From contig NZ_BSDE01000007.1 of the NCBI RefSeq assembly GCF_030268085.1, positions 62,001 through 126,000 on the forward strand: a stretch of 64,000 nt of DNA. Reading direction: 5' to 3'. The DNA is from Geothrix limicola. GTDB lineage: Bacteria; Acidobacteriota; Holophagae; Holophagales; Holophagaceae. The notes under the pieces were generated by a model. It worked only from the letters and a program-made list of their open reading frames with translations. It had not been told where the DNA came from and made no database searches. Below are positions 17,051 to 25,834 of the stretch, one piece after another. Position 1 is the stretch's first letter; every line of letters begins with the position of its first letter. A program made the translations under genes and the position numbers.

Positions 17051-18070
17051 CTAGCCCAACCGGGCCTGGACCCAGGCCAGCAGCGCCTCTCCGCCGGAGA
17101 CGTGCTGTTCGGCGACGAAGAGGGGCATGTCCAGGGCCCGGGCGTGTTCGGCGCCCAGTTTCACCGCGTCCTTTTCGGTGCAGACCAGCCAGCCGGCGCC
17201 TTCAGCGCGGGCCAGGGCCTGCAGGCGCCGCAGATCCGCCGGGGCCGGGCCCTGGTGGTCGGGAAAGCTGTGGGAGCCGATCCAGCTGTGGCCGGCCAGC
17301 AGCAGATCGGCGTAGAAGGCCTCCGGGTGCCCGAGGCCGCACCAGGCGAAGGCCGGGCCCTGGGCCTCGCGGGATGGCCCATCCGCGGGCCAGGGGCGCA
17401 GGGTCCCCAGGATGAAATCCACCCAGAAGATGGGGCCGCCGGAACCGTGTCGGGCCCACCAGGCTTCGACCTCCGCGCGGTCCTTCGTTCTCGCCGCGCG
17501 CGTCACCACTAGTGCGTGGGCGCGCCGGGCGCTGTCGAGGGGTTCGCGCAGATCGCCCAGGGGCAGCATGCGCCCGTTGCCCCAGAGCCTCACGCCGTCG
17601 AGCACCAGCAGGTCGAGGTCGCGGTGCAGGGCGCGATGTTGGAACCCGTCATCGAGCAGCAGGCAGCGCAGTCCGGGCCGCTGGGCCAGGGCCCGCAGGG
17701 CGGCGGCGTGGCGCTTCCGGCCCACCACCACGCGCTGAGAACCCAGGCGCCGGGCCATGAGCAGGGGCTCGTCGCCGGTCTGGCGGGGATCCGAATCCGC
17801 CTCCACGCTCATGGGATCGATGTCGCGCCGCCCGCCGTAGCCCCGCGACAGCACGGCGTTCGTCCAACCGGCGGCTTCAAGGCCCTCGGCGAGATAGAGG
17901 GTGAGGGGCGTCTTGCCCGTGCCCCCGGCGCTGAGGTTGCCCACGGAGACCACGGGCACCGCCACGCGGGCGGCCCGTTCGGGATGGGCGTCGAAGCTGC
18001 GGTTGCGGGCGCGCACCACCGCCCCGTAGAGGGGGGCCAAAGGAGCCGCCAGGTAGCGCAGAATGGACAT
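17051..18070 (-). CDS. lpxK: Tetraacyldisaccharide 4'-kinase LpxK
   Basis: 339 aa. Inner-membrane kinase that phosphorylates the 4' position of the lipid A disaccharide. The Walker A is VGNLSAGGTGKTP and the following LSRGYGG is typical. LLDDGFQHRAL is the LpxK signature with its catalytic Asp-Asp-Gly-Phe-Gln-His. An N-terminal membrane-anchoring helix is short here. The gene stands alone; no other lipid A genes are in the window. It shows the organism makes lipopolysaccharide. Divergent from msrC with a 25-bp gap. Confidence 0.95.
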   Translation of the reverse strand: MSILRYLAAPLAPLYGAVVRARNRSFDAHPERAARVAVPVVSVGNLSAGGTGKTPLTLYLAEGLEAAGWTNAVLSRGYGGRRDIDPMSVEADSDPRQTGDEPLLMARRLGSQRVVVGRKRHAAALRALAQRPGLRCLLLDDGFQHRALHRDLDLLVLDGVRLWGNGRMLPLGDLREPLDSARRAHALVVTRAARTKDRAEVEAWWARHGSGGPIFWVDFILGTLRPWPADGPSREAQGPAFAWCGLGHPEAFYADLLLAGHSWIGSHSFPDHQGPAPADLRRLQALARAEGAGWLVCTEKDAVKLGAEHARALDMPLFVAEQHVSGGEALLAWVQARLG

Positions 18071-18095
18071 GGATCAAGCGTAGCGGAGGTTGGCG

Positions 18096-18635
18096 ATGAG
18101 CGAGGGCATCCTGCTGGCGAAGGTGGTGCGGGGCACCCTGCTTCCTGAAGACGCACGCGTCGCTCGGCTGCAGGAGGCCCTGCCGCAGATCGAGGCGGCG
18201 CTGGAGGGTGAGACCGATGAAGTGGCGCTCCAGGCCACGTTGGCCTGCCTGCTGTGGGAGACCCTGCCGCAGACCAACTGGTGCGGTTTCTACCGCCGGG
18301 TGGCGGATCAGATGCTGGCCGTGGGGCCGTATCAGGGCGGCATGGGCTGTCTGCGGATTCCCTTCGCGAAGGGCGTCTGCGGGGCCTGCGCGCGCACGGG
18401 CACCACCCAGCTGGTGCCGGATGTCCACGCCTTCCCCGGTCACATCGCCTGCGACGACGCCACCCGCAGCGAACTGGTGATCCCGGTCAGGAGGGGGGGG
18501 CGCGTGGTGGCCGTCCTGGACCTCGATTGCCCCGAACCAGAAGGCTTTTCGGCCCGGGAAGCCCAGATCCTGGAGAGCCTGCTTTCACGGACCTTCGACC
18601 GACCTGGGTTCCTTCCGGGCGGGACCCTGGGTTAA
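18096..18635 (+). CDS. msrC: Free methionine-(R)-sulfoxide reductase (GAF domain)
   Basis: 179 aa, one GAF domain. Reduces free methionine-R-sulfoxide to methionine with thioredoxin. The three family cysteines are at C85 (GGMGC), C95 (GVCGAC; a fourth, C98, is nearby) and C119 (HIAC), almost the same spacing as the E. coli enzyme. The WCGFY and SELVIPV blocks are also present. ATG 18096 is chosen over TTG 18090 because GGAGG at 18085-18089 spaces correctly. It precedes the cNMP-FHA gene by 25 bp and is probably in the same transcript. Confidence 0.9.
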   Translation: MSEGILLAKVVRGTLLPEDARVARLQEALPQIEAALEGETDEVALQATLACLLWETLPQTNWCGFYRRVADQMLAVGPYQGGMGCLRIPFAKGVCGACARTGTTQLVPDVHAFPGHIACDDATRSELVIPVRRGGRVVAVLDLDCPEPEGFSAREAQILESLLSRTFDRPGFLPGGTLG

Positions 18636-18660
18636 GCTAGGAAACTCCCCCGGGACCTTC

Positions 18661-19383
18661 ATGGCTGAACCCAGCTTTATCGATCAAAGCAAGCTGCGCT
18701 TCCGCGAAGGCGAGATCATCTTCCGAAAAGGGGAGATGGCCCAGCAGATGTACATCATCCTGCAGGGCAAGGTCCGCCTGTACATCTCAGAGGAGCCCAA
18801 AGGAGATTGGGCCGAAGAACTGGCCAAGGGGGACTTCTTCGGAGAAGGCAGCCTGCTGGAGGCCCTGCCGCGCCAGCACACCGCCATCGCCCTGGAGGAT
18901 TCGGATCTCATCGCCATCAACCGGGGCACCTTTTTGCGGATGATCCGACAGAACCCGGAAGTCTCCATCAAGATGATGCAGCGGCTGGCCCAGCGGCACC
19001 GGGAAGTGGGCGAGCGCCTGGAATCCCTGGATGCCACGCGCCCCGCCAAGGTGACCACGGGGCCCGTGGCGAACCTGGTGTCGGTGCTCAGCGGCAAGCC
19101 CCATCCCATCCTGTCGCACGGGTCTCTCATCGGCCGCTTCGACCCCACCACGGGCGTCCATCCCGACATCGACCTGACCGAAGAAGACCACAACCTGAGC
19201 GTCTCCAGGCGCCACGCCCGCATCCTCTGCGAGCACGGGCGGTATTTCCTCCTCGAAGAACCCGGCGTGGCCAACGGCACCTTCGTGCGCGGCGAGCGCA
19301 TCCTGCCCGGCGAACCCCGCGAACTGAAGCATGGCGACCGGGTGGGTTTCGGAATGGTGGTGCTCTTCTTCGAAAAGACTTAA
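18661..19383 (+). CDS. Cyclic-nucleotide-binding domain - FHA domain fusion
   Basis: 240 aa. Residues about 10-120 form a CRP-like cNMP-binding fold (FREGEIIFRKGEMAQQMYIIL, shown only as FRKGE; GDFFGEGSLLEALPRQHTA phosphate cassette region). Residues about 155-240 are an FHA domain with GRFDP, VSRRHARI and NGTFVRG, the phosphothreonine-binding motifs. There is no DNA-binding helix-turn-helix, so this is not a CRP transcription factor. It could connect a small-molecule signal to a phosphoprotein partner. The cassette has GEGSLLE...RQHTA rather than the canonical RTAxxxA arginine arrangement, so cAMP binding itself is uncertain. No kinase lies next to it. Confidence 0.85.
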   Translation: MAEPSFIDQSKLRFREGEIIFRKGEMAQQMYIILQGKVRLYISEEPKGDWAEELAKGDFFGEGSLLEALPRQHTAIALEDSDLIAINRGTFLRMIRQNPEVSIKMMQRLAQRHREVGERLESLDATRPAKVTTGPVANLVSVLSGKPHPILSHGSLIGRFDPTTGVHPDIDLTEEDHNLSVSRRHARILCEHGRYFLLEEPGVANGTFVRGERILPGEPRELKHGDRVGFGMVVLFFEKT

Positions 19384-19417
19384 CTTTCCCGCGGGCGGAA
19401 AAGTTGAGGAGGGCGTC

Positions 19418-19645
19418 ATGGGCACGGACCTGATGGTGGAGTTGTGGCGGGACGAGCACGGCGTTGTCCGGGAGCTGGTCCAGTTCGGCCTGGATGAGAT
19501 CGGCGGGGCCTGCATCATCCGGGAGCGGAACAGCCTGGATGAGCTGGATGGCGATGTGAACGAGGGGGACATGGTCGTGGCGCGCTTCGGCGATCCCGAG
19601 GCGGCCCGAGACTTCCTGTGGGAGGAGGGCTTCGAGCCCGTGTGA
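19418..19645 (+). CDS. Small hypothetical protein
   Basis: 75 aa from ATG 19418, with GAGGAGGG just upstream; the longer in-frame reading begins inside the preceding gene. Acidic, no signal or membrane segment (ELWRDEHGVVREL, DEIGGACIIRER, GDMVVARFGDPEAARDFLWEEGFEPV-type ending). No family recognised. Lies 34 bp after the cNMP-FHA gene and is likely co-transcribed. Confidence 0.7.
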   Translation: MGTDLMVELWRDEHGVVRELVQFGLDEIGGACIIRERNSLDELDGDVNEGDMVVARFGDPEAARDFLWEEGFEPV

Positions 19646-19706
19646 TCCCTCTCGTGACGGGAGTGGCGCTCCAAATCATGGAGAATGAAAGGCTAGGAGC
19701 GTCGCG

Positions 19707-20156
19707 ATGGAATCCCTCTTCAACCCGGCCGACCGGGAAGCCTTGTCAGTGCGCCTCGCAGCCCTGGAGGCCGATACGCCGCACCGGTGGGGCAAGATGA
19801 ACCCCGCCCAGATGCTGCAGCACTGCTCGCGGGGGTTGGAGGCGGCCACGGGAGACCGGCCCATGAAGCAGCTCTTCATCGGAAAGATCCTCGGGCCCCT
19901 CGTCCGCCGGCTGGCGCTGGGGAAACGGCCCATGGGCCGGAACTCCCCGACGGATCCGAGCTTCGTCGTGCTGGACGTCCGGGACTTCAACGCGGAGCGC
20001 ATCCGCCTCGCGACGATCATCGATCGCTTCGTCCAGCGGGGCCCCGAATCCGCCGGAAAGGCCACCCACGCCTTCTTCGGCCGGATGAGCGGCGACGAGT
20101 GGGGCCGCCTGATGTACAAGCACCTCGACCACCATTTGAGGCAGTTCGGGGTTTAG
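19707..20156 (+). CDS. DUF1569-family protein (DinB-like fold)
   Basis: 149 aa. The HRWGKMNPAQMLQHCSRGLE segment (only the WGKMNPAQMLQH core is diagnostic) and the final LMYKHLDHHLRQFGV match DUF1569, a four-helix DinB-like family whose histidines may bind a metal. Function unknown; such proteins are thought of as thiol- or metal-dependent. Ends 11 bp before a strong terminator hairpin, and is convergent with etfA. Confidence 0.78.
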   Translation: MESLFNPADREALSVRLAALEADTPHRWGKMNPAQMLQHCSRGLEAATGDRPMKQLFIGKILGPLVRRLALGKRPMGRNSPTDPSFVVLDVRDFNAERIRLATIIDRFVQRGPESAGKATHAFFGRMSGDEWGRLMYKHLDHHLRQFGV

Positions 20157-20167
20157 TTTTTTCTTCT

Positions 20168-20209
20168 CTCCAAAAAACAGCCCGGCCAATGCCGGGCTGT
20201 TTTTTGGAG
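20168..20209. terminator. Bidirectional intrinsic terminator
   Basis: Long hairpin CTCCAAAAAACAGCCCGGC, loop, GCCGGGCTGTTTTTTGGAG, with A-run and T-run on either side of a GC core. It serves the DUF1569 gene (+) and the etfBA operon (-). Its flanks resemble those of the tRNA-Gly terminator at 6853. Confidence 0.9.
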
Positions 20210-20222
20210 CTGGGAACGAGAC

Positions 20223-21194
20223 CTAGTTGGAACCAATCCCCAGCGCCTTCGCGGCCTTGGTGAGTTCGGGGACGACTTCGAAGAGGTCACCGACGATCCC
20301 GTAGTTCGCGAGCTTGAAGATGGGGGCTTCGGGATCCTTGTTGATGGCGACGACGAACTTCGAGCCGCTCATGCCGGCGATGTGCTGGATGGCGCCGCTG
20401 ATGCCGCAGGCGATGTAGAGGGTGGGGCTCACGACCTTGCCGGTCTGGCCCACCTGCATGCTGTGGGGCAGGCCCCAGCCCGCATCCACGGCCGCGCGGG
20501 AAGCACCCACCACGCCGCCGATGGCGTCGGCCAGCTCTTCGAGGATCTTGAAGTTGGCGCCGTCCTTCATGCCGCGGCCGCCGCTCACGATGACGTTGGC
20601 TTCGCTGAGATCCACCTTGCCGCTGGCCTTGGCGAGGATCTCCTTCACCACCGACTTGAAGTCGCCGGCGGGGGCGGGCAGGACTTCGGTGGCGCCGGCA
20701 CCGGCCTTCTCGGCGGCGGGGAACACGTTGGGACGCGTGGTGGCGACCTGGATCGCGCTGGAGAAGGTGGTGGTGGCGAAGGCCTTGCCGGCGTAGACCG
20801 GGCGCACGGCCTGGAGCTTGCCGTCGACGATGGAGAGGGCGGTGACGTCCGAGGCGTAACCCGCACCCAGGCGCGCGGCGGCGCGGGGGGCCACGTCCTT
20901 GCCGACGGCGGTGGCAGCGGCCAGCAGCACGGTGGCGCCCTTGGCCTTCACGGTGTCGGCCATGAGGGTGGCGAAGGCATCGCTGGAGTAGGACGCGAGG
21001 GTCGGGCCTTCGGCGGTGAAGATTACGTCGGCACCGAACTTGGCGGCCTCGGCGGCGCCCGCGCAGGAGGCGCCCGCGAACAGCGCGCCCAGCTGCTTGC
21101 CCGCGGCATCGGCCAGGCGGCGGCCTTCGCTCAAGGCCTCCGTGCTGGGCTTGCGGATCTGGCCATCCTTCAGTTCACAGAACACGAGAATCAT
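20223..21194 (-). CDS. etfA: Electron transfer flavoprotein alpha subunit
   Basis: 323 aa, usual EtfA length. The C-terminal FAD domain has [19 protein letters not shown] and [11 protein letters not shown], then [25 protein letters not shown] (recognition core VGQTGKVV and [10 protein letters not shown]). It carries electrons from acyl-CoA dehydrogenases to the quinone pool together with EtfB. Last gene of etfBA; GGATGATCC precedes the ATG. A plausible partner dehydrogenase is encoded at 53412-55247. Confidence 0.96.
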   Translation of the reverse strand: MILVFCELKDGQIRKPSTEALSEGRRLADAAGKQLGALFAGASCAGAAEAAKFGADVIFTAEGPTLASYSSDAFATLMADTVKAKGATVLLAAATAVGKDVAPRAAARLGAGYASDVTALSIVDGKLQAVRPVYAGKAFATTTFSSAIQVATTRPNVFPAAEKAGAGATEVLPAPAGDFKSVVKEILAKASGKVDLSEANVIVSGGRGMKDGANFKILEELADAIGGVVGASRAAVDAGWGLPHSMQVGQTGKVVSPTLYIACGISGAIQHIAGMSGSKFVVAINKDPEAPIFKLANYGIVGDLFEVVPELTKAAKALGIGSN

Positions 21195-21231
21195 GGATCA
21201 TCCTTTCGAATCGGAAGTCTGTGGGGGTGGC

Positions 21232-21981
21232 CTAGAAGACCTTGGCTTCGTCCTTGAGCGCCTGCAGGAGCGCCTGGGCCTGGGCGGCGGCATCGCCTTC
21301 CAGCTTGCGGCCCGCGGGGCGTTCGGGGGGCAGGGCCAGGGCGCTGACCTGCGCGCCGGAGGTGGCGGGCGTGGCGTCCAGCTCTTCGATGGTCTTCTTC
21401 TTGGCGGCCATGATGCCCTTCAGGCTCGCGTAGCGGGGCTCGTTGAGGCCCTTCTGCGCGGTGATCACGGCGGGCAGGGCGCCTTCCACGATCTCGGATC
21501 CGCCTTCGATCTCGCGTTCGGCCTTGAAGGTGCCTTCGCCGAGTTCGAGTTTCACGATCACGTTGGCCTGGGCCACGTTCAGCAGTTCCGCCAGCATGGG
21601 GCCCATGGCGGCGTTGTCGCCGCCGAGTCCCTTGTTGCCGCAGAGGATGAGGTCGAAGCCCTTGTCCTTCACGTAGGCGGCGATCATCTGGGCCACCTGA
21701 TACGCATCGCCCTGGCCGTCGCCCTTCAGCAGCACGGCGCTGTCGGCGCCGAGCGCGAGGGCGTTCTTGAGCACTTCCTTGGTGCTGTCGCCGCCGACGG
21801 AAAGGGCCACGACTTCAGCGCCCTTGGCTTCCTTGATGCGGATGGCTTCTTCCAGTGCGTATTCGTCGTAGGGGCTGGTGATCCACTTCACGTCCGCCGG
21901 ATCGAGAGACCGCCCATCGGCGGCGACCTTGATCTTGGTTTCGGTGTCGGGAACCTGCTTGAGGGCGACGAGGATCTTCAT
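21232..21981 (-). CDS. etfB: Electron transfer flavoprotein beta subunit
   Basis: 249 aa from ATG 21981; the longer upstream reading has no family similarity. EtfB marks are MKILVALKQVPDTETKI at the N-terminus, SPYDEYALEEAIRIKE, and CGNKGLGGDNAAMGPMLAELL (AMP-binding loop region, with the family Asp in GGDNA). Heterodimer with EtfA, whose gene starts 37 bp downstream. The 186-bp gap to the divergent murG holds the promoters of both. Confidence 0.96.
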   Translation of the reverse strand: MKILVALKQVPDTETKIKVAADGRSLDPADVKWITSPYDEYALEEAIRIKEAKGAEVVALSVGGDSTKEVLKNALALGADSAVLLKGDGQGDAYQVAQMIAAYVKDKGFDLILCGNKGLGGDNAAMGPMLAELLNVAQANVIVKLELGEGTFKAEREIEGGSEIVEGALPAVITAQKGLNEPRYASLKGIMAAKKKTIEELDATPATSGAQVSALALPPERPAGRKLEGDAAAQAQALLQALKDEAKVF

Positions 21982-22167
21982 GGGCGCTCCCTGATGCGTC
22001 ATGGACAGGCCGGCGGAGGACCGGCCCAAAAGAAGAGTCTAGCCTGACGAAACCTCCCACCCCAGCGGCGTTTCACCGGGTTTGTGCCAGGAATCACGCT
22101 TGTCTCCGGGTAGGCTGCGGCGCCGACTCGCGGTAGGCCCGGACACTTCCGGTATGGTGGACGGATC

Positions 22168-23259
22168 ATGATCGAAGCCACGCCGAGTTTCCTGGATGCG
22201 CTGGTCCTCACGGGAGGTGGAACCGGCGGCCACTTCTTTCCCGCCATCGCGCTGGCAGAAGGGGCGCGGGCCCGGTGGTCAGACCGCGCCATCGTGTTCG
22301 TCGGCGCCCGGCGCGGCATCGAGGGCCGCGAACTCCCGAACCGGGCCTGGCCGCATCTGCTGCTGGATGTGGAGGGCGTGGTGGGCCGGTCTCCGCTGCG
22401 CATGGCGCGGTCCGCATGGAAACTCTGGCGCGCCGTGTCCCGGTTGAAGCGGCTCTGGCGCAGCGAACGCCCTTGGGCGGTCATCGGCACGGGCGGCTAC
22501 GGCGCAGCCCCGGCCCTGCTGGCGGCGCGGGCCCTGGGCATCCCCTTCTTCCTGCATGAAAGCAACGCGGCGCCCGGCGCGCTGGCGAAGCTGGTGGCCC
22601 CCAAGGCGCGGCGGGTCTGGTGCGGCATGGATGCCGTGAGGCCCCTGCTTCCGCAGGCCGACTGCCTGGTGGTGGGCACGCCTGTCCGCGAAGCGTTCCT
22701 CCGCGACTTCCGCCCTCCCGAATCGCTGAAACCACCCTTCCGTCTGCTCGTGCTCGGGGGCAGCGGCGGCGCGCGCGCGATCAATGAGGCGATGCTGGAA
22801 CTCGCGCCCACCCTGCTGGAAGGCCTGCCGGACTGGGGGATCCTGCACCAGGCCGGGCCGATGGAAGTGGCGCGCCTGGAGGGCCGGCCCCGCCATCCGC
22901 GCCACGAGCTGGTGCCCTTCATCGCGCGCATGGACGAGGCCATGGAGGCCTCCAGCCTGGTGCTGAGCCGGGCCGGTGCGAGCACCTGCGCAGAACTGAA
23001 AGCCTCGGGGCGCGGGAGCATCCTGGTGCCTCTTCCCACCAGCGCCAATGACCATCAGCGAATGAACGCCCGCGCCATGGCGGCGGAGGGAAGGGCGGTG
23101 GTGGTGGAACAAGGGGTGGATTTCCCCGCGAGACTCGGCTGCGCGGCCGGGGCGCTCATGCGGGATTCGGGGGCAGGGCGGGCCATGTCCGGGCAGGCCG
23201 AGGCCAACCAAGCTGTGGCACGCTGCCTGGATGACCTCGAGGCCCGGTTGCGCCTCTGA
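22168..23259 (+). CDS. murG: UDP-GlcNAc:lipid I N-acetylglucosaminyltransferase MurG
   Basis: 363 aa, standard MurG length, GT-B fold. It adds GlcNAc to lipid I to make lipid II. LTGGGTGGHFFPAIAL is the N-terminal glycine-rich loop, GTGGYGAAPALLAA the second, HESNAAPG the acceptor-site block, LGGSGGARAIN the C-terminal nucleotide loop and SRAGASTCAEL the UDP-GlcNAc signature. It is outside any division/cell-wall cluster, as far as the window shows. The ATG is the second codon cluster after GGACGGATC. Confidence 0.94.
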   Translation: MIEATPSFLDALVLTGGGTGGHFFPAIALAEGARARWSDRAIVFVGARRGIEGRELPNRAWPHLLLDVEGVVGRSPLRMARSAWKLWRAVSRLKRLWRSERPWAVIGTGGYGAAPALLAARALGIPFFLHESNAAPGALAKLVAPKARRVWCGMDAVRPLLPQADCLVVGTPVREAFLRDFRPPESLKPPFRLLVLGGSGGARAINEAMLELAPTLLEGLPDWGILHQAGPMEVARLEGRPRHPRHELVPFIARMDEAMEASSLVLSRAGASTCAELKASGRGSILVPLPTSANDHQRMNARAMAAEGRAVVVEQGVDFPARLGCAAGALMRDSGAGRAMSGQAEANQAVARCLDDLEARLRL

Positions 23260-23269
23260 AGGCCGTAGG

Positions 23270-24040
23270 CTACTTCGGCTGACGGGGCTCGGCGAGCCAG
23301 GCCACGACGACGGAGATGAAGTAGAGGCCCAGCAGCACGACGCTGAAGAAGATGGTGGTGACCACCACGTCGCCGGGTGTGAAGAAGGCGCTGAAGATCA
23401 GGATCGCCATGGTGGCGTGGCGCCAGTACTTCAGCATCAGCTTCGCGGTCACGATGCGGAAGCGCGCCAGGAAATAGAACAGCACGGGCAGTTCGAACAT
23501 CACGCCGGTGATGAGCGTGGTGGAGATGAAGAGGTCGAGGTAATCGGACGCGTGCAGGTTCGCGCGCAGGCCCGCGGAGGCCGCCTCCTGGAAGAGGATG
23601 TCGCCGAGGAACTTGAAGGCCTGCTTGTAGGCGAAGGCCGCGCCGGCCAGGAAGCAGCCGGAGGTCACCAGCACGAAGGGGATGACGAGGCGGCGTTCCT
23701 TGGGCAGTAGCCCCGGCCGGATGAAAGCCCAGAGCTGATAGAACAGGAAGGGGGCGGAAAGCACGGCCGCGGCCCACAGCGAGAGCCGCATCATGCTGAA
23801 GAAGGGCTCGGTCAGGTCCGTGAAGGCGAAGGGATCGAGGGCCGTGATGGCCTTGCCCGTCTGGCGCGCCATGGCCTCAAGGAAGGGACGCTGGGCCCAG
23901 GCCCACAGGTTGAACCGGTAGGCGTACGTGATGGCGAACACGACGGCCACGATGATGAGCGACCGGACGATCCGCACCCGCAGTTCCTGCAGGTGCTCCC
24001 AGAAGCTCATCTTGTTGGGCGGGGTCTCTGGAAGGGGCAT
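23270..24040 (-). CDS. tatC: Sec-independent translocase subunit TatC
   Basis: 256 aa with six predicted membrane spans. Conserved N-terminal KMSFWEHLQELRVRI (family F-x-x-H-L-x-E-L-R-x-R) for twin-arginine signal recognition, and the FELPV motif at the start of span 4. It is the substrate receptor of the Tat system with TatA from the upstream gene. Convergent with murG at 10 bp. A hairpin separates it from tatA. Confidence 0.96.
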   Translation of the reverse strand: MPLPETPPNKMSFWEHLQELRVRIVRSLIIVAVVFAITYAYRFNLWAWAQRPFLEAMARQTGKAITALDPFAFTDLTEPFFSMMRLSLWAAAVLSAPFLFYQLWAFIRPGLLPKERRLVIPFVLVTSGCFLAGAAFAYKQAFKFLGDILFQEAASAGLRANLHASDYLDLFISTTLITGVMFELPVLFYFLARFRIVTAKLMLKYWRHATMAILIFSAFFTPGDVVVTTIFFSVVLLGLYFISVVVAWLAEPRQPK

Positions 24041-24061
24041 GGTCCTCTTGCGGGAAAAGGA

Positions 24062-24085
24062 ACCGGCCTCCCGAGGGAGGCCGGT
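24062..24085 (-). terminator. Hairpin between tatA and tatC
   Basis: Perfect 10-bp stem ACCGGCCTCC/GGAGGCCGGT with a short loop, followed on the minus strand by TCCTTTTCC. It has the form of a weak intrinsic terminator placed between the two tat genes; likely lets tatA be made in excess of tatC. Confidence 0.7.
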
Positions 24086-24102
24086 CGATGGGTCATGCGG
24101 CC

Positions 24103-24288
24103 CTACTTCTTGTCCTTGTCGGAGGTGACGTCTTCCTTCACGGAATCCGTCAGCTCACGGCTGGCCTTCTTGAATTCCTGGATGCCCTTGCCTAGGCTCT
24201 TGCCCAGCTCGGGCAGCCGGGAGGGGCCGAAGAAGATCAGCAGCGCGATGCCGATCAGCAGGATTTCCATCATTCCGAGGTTGCCCAT
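24103..24288 (-). CDS. tatA: Sec-independent translocase subunit TatA
   Basis: 61 aa. One N-terminal membrane helix (MMEILLIGIALLIFFGPSRLPELG, core FGPSRLPEL is the TatA hinge), an amphipathic helix (KSLGKGIQEFKKA) and a charged tail. It forms the protein-conducting oligomer of the Tat pathway. No TatB-like gene is present in the window, so a TatAC-type system is possible. First gene of tatA-tatC. Confidence 0.93.
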   Translation of the reverse strand: MGNLGMMEILLIGIALLIFFGPSRLPELGKSLGKGIQEFKKASRELTDSVKEDVTSDKDKK

Positions 24289-24379
24289 GGGGTGCTCCGA
24301 TTCGCAGAGGTGGTCCGACCGCCTGAACTGACCGCAGGGTCACCGGGCAGGTTGAGTTCCATTCTAAACAAAGAAAGCC

Positions 24380-24395
24380 CGGGGGTCTGCCCCCG
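24380..24395 (-). terminator. Intrinsic terminator after ugd
   Basis: Stem CGGGGG/CCCCCG with a 4-nt loop, then on the minus strand GGCTTTCTTTGTTT. It lies 12 bp beyond the ugd stop and upstream of tatA. Confidence 0.65.
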
Positions 24396-24407
24396 AAGCG
24401 TTTGATT

Positions 24408-25775
24408 TCACGCCTTGACGGTGGCGCCGTCCACCGAGCGGCGGCCGAGGGACTGGTAAATCCAGCCCTTGGCCTCCATGGCCTCGGGCCGGAACAGGTT
24501 GCGACCATCGAACATGCGGGGGGCCTTGAGGGCCTTGGCAACGGCATCCAGATCCGCGTGGCGGTACTGGGACCATTCCGTGGCGATGAGCAGGGCGTCG
24601 GCGCCTTCGCAGGCCGCCAGCGGCGTCTCGGCATAGCGCACCTTGGTGCCGATTTTGGCCTTCACTGCGTCCATGGCGGCGAAATCGTGCACCACCACCT
24701 CGGCGCCCATGGTCACGAGGCCGTCGATGAGCTCCAGGGCCATGCTTTCGCGGATGTCATCGGTGTCGGCCTTGAAGGCCAGGCCCCAGAGGGCGAAGCG
24801 GCGGCCCTTTAGGGGACCGGGAACCCCCGCCTTCACGCCGAAATGGGCCTTCACCTTCCGCAGGAGCACCTGCTTCTGGTGGCGGTTGGCTTCCACGGTG
24901 GTGGCCAGGGTCATCATGGGCTGGCCGTGCTCGCGCCCGACCTTGAGCAGGGCCTGCAGATCCTTGGGGAAGCAGGAGCCGCCGAAACCCGGTCCGGGAT
25001 TGAGGAAGGCGGGCCCGATGCGGTGGTCCGCGCCAATGGCGACCTTGACGTGGTCCACGTCGGCGCCCACGGATTCGGCCAGGTTGGCGATCTCGTTGAT
25101 GAAGCTGATGCGCAGGGCCAGCATGGCGTTGGCGGCGTACTTCGTCAGCTCGGCGCTGGGGGGATCCATGCGGAACCACTTGCCGCCGCTGCGGTCGAGG
25201 AAGGGCTGGTAGAGCCCCTTCATCACGGTCTCGGCGTGGTCCGTGCGGCAGCCCACCACCACGCGGTCGGGTTCGAGGAAATCCTTGATGGCCGAGCCTT
25301 CCCGCAGGAATTCGGGATTGCTCACCACCTCGAAGGCCCGGTCCGTGTGGGCGGCGATCTCGGCATGCACCTGGGCGGCGGTGCCCACGGGCACGGTGCT
25401 CTTGTCCACGACGATGAGGGGCTTGGCCTCCATGGGTCGCAGCGCCATGGCCTGGCCGATCTGGCCCGCCACCGCCAGCACGTATTTCATGTCGGCGCTG
25501 CCATCCTCGCTCTGGGGCGTGCCCACGCAGATGAAGGCGGCGTCGGCGGTGGCGATGCCCTCGCGAAGGTCGGTGGTGAACCGGAGGGCGCCCGAAGCCA
25601 GGTGCTTCCGCAGGAGGTCGTCCAGGCCCGGTTCGAAGATGGGGGATTCGCCCCGCGAAAGGGTAGCGACCTTCGCCGTGTCCACGTCCACACCGAGGAT
25701 GCGGTGGCCCGCCTCGGCGAAACAGGCCGCAGCGACCAGTCCCACATATCCCGACCCGATGACCAGCACCTGCAT
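24408..25775 (-). CDS. ugd: UDP-glucose 6-dehydrogenase
   Basis: 455 aa from ATG 25775, at the start of the Rossmann strand MQVLVIGSGYVGLV. Oxidises UDP-glucose to UDP-glucuronate with two NAD+. The catalytic cysteine lies in PGPGFGGSCFPKD, and FICVGTP, KSTVPVGT and NPEFLREGSA are typical blocks. Supplies uronic acid precursors for capsule, LPS or exopolysaccharide. It stands alone; the divergent TolQ/polysaccharide-deacetylase operon is 59 bp away. Confidence 0.95.
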   Translation of the reverse strand: MQVLVIGSGYVGLVAAACFAEAGHRILGVDVDTAKVATLSRGESPIFEPGLDDLLRKHLASGALRFTTDLREGIATADAAFICVGTPQSEDGSADMKYVLAVAGQIGQAMALRPMEAKPLIVVDKSTVPVGTAAQVHAEIAAHTDRAFEVVSNPEFLREGSAIKDFLEPDRVVVGCRTDHAETVMKGLYQPFLDRSGGKWFRMDPPSAELTKYAANAMLALRISFINEIANLAESVGADVDHVKVAIGADHRIGPAFLNPGPGFGGSCFPKDLQALLKVGREHGQPMMTLATTVEANRHQKQVLLRKVKAHFGVKAGVPGPLKGRRFALWGLAFKADTDDIRESMALELIDGLVTMGAEVVVHDFAAMDAVKAKIGTKVRYAETPLAACEGADALLIATEWSQYRHADLDAVAKALKAPRMFDGRNLFRPEAMEAKGWIYQSLGRRSVDGATVKA

Positions 25776-25834
25776 GAGAGCCTCGCGCAAAGGATCCAGT
25801 GTAGCTTGCTATCATTCGAGATGAAGGAGAGGGC

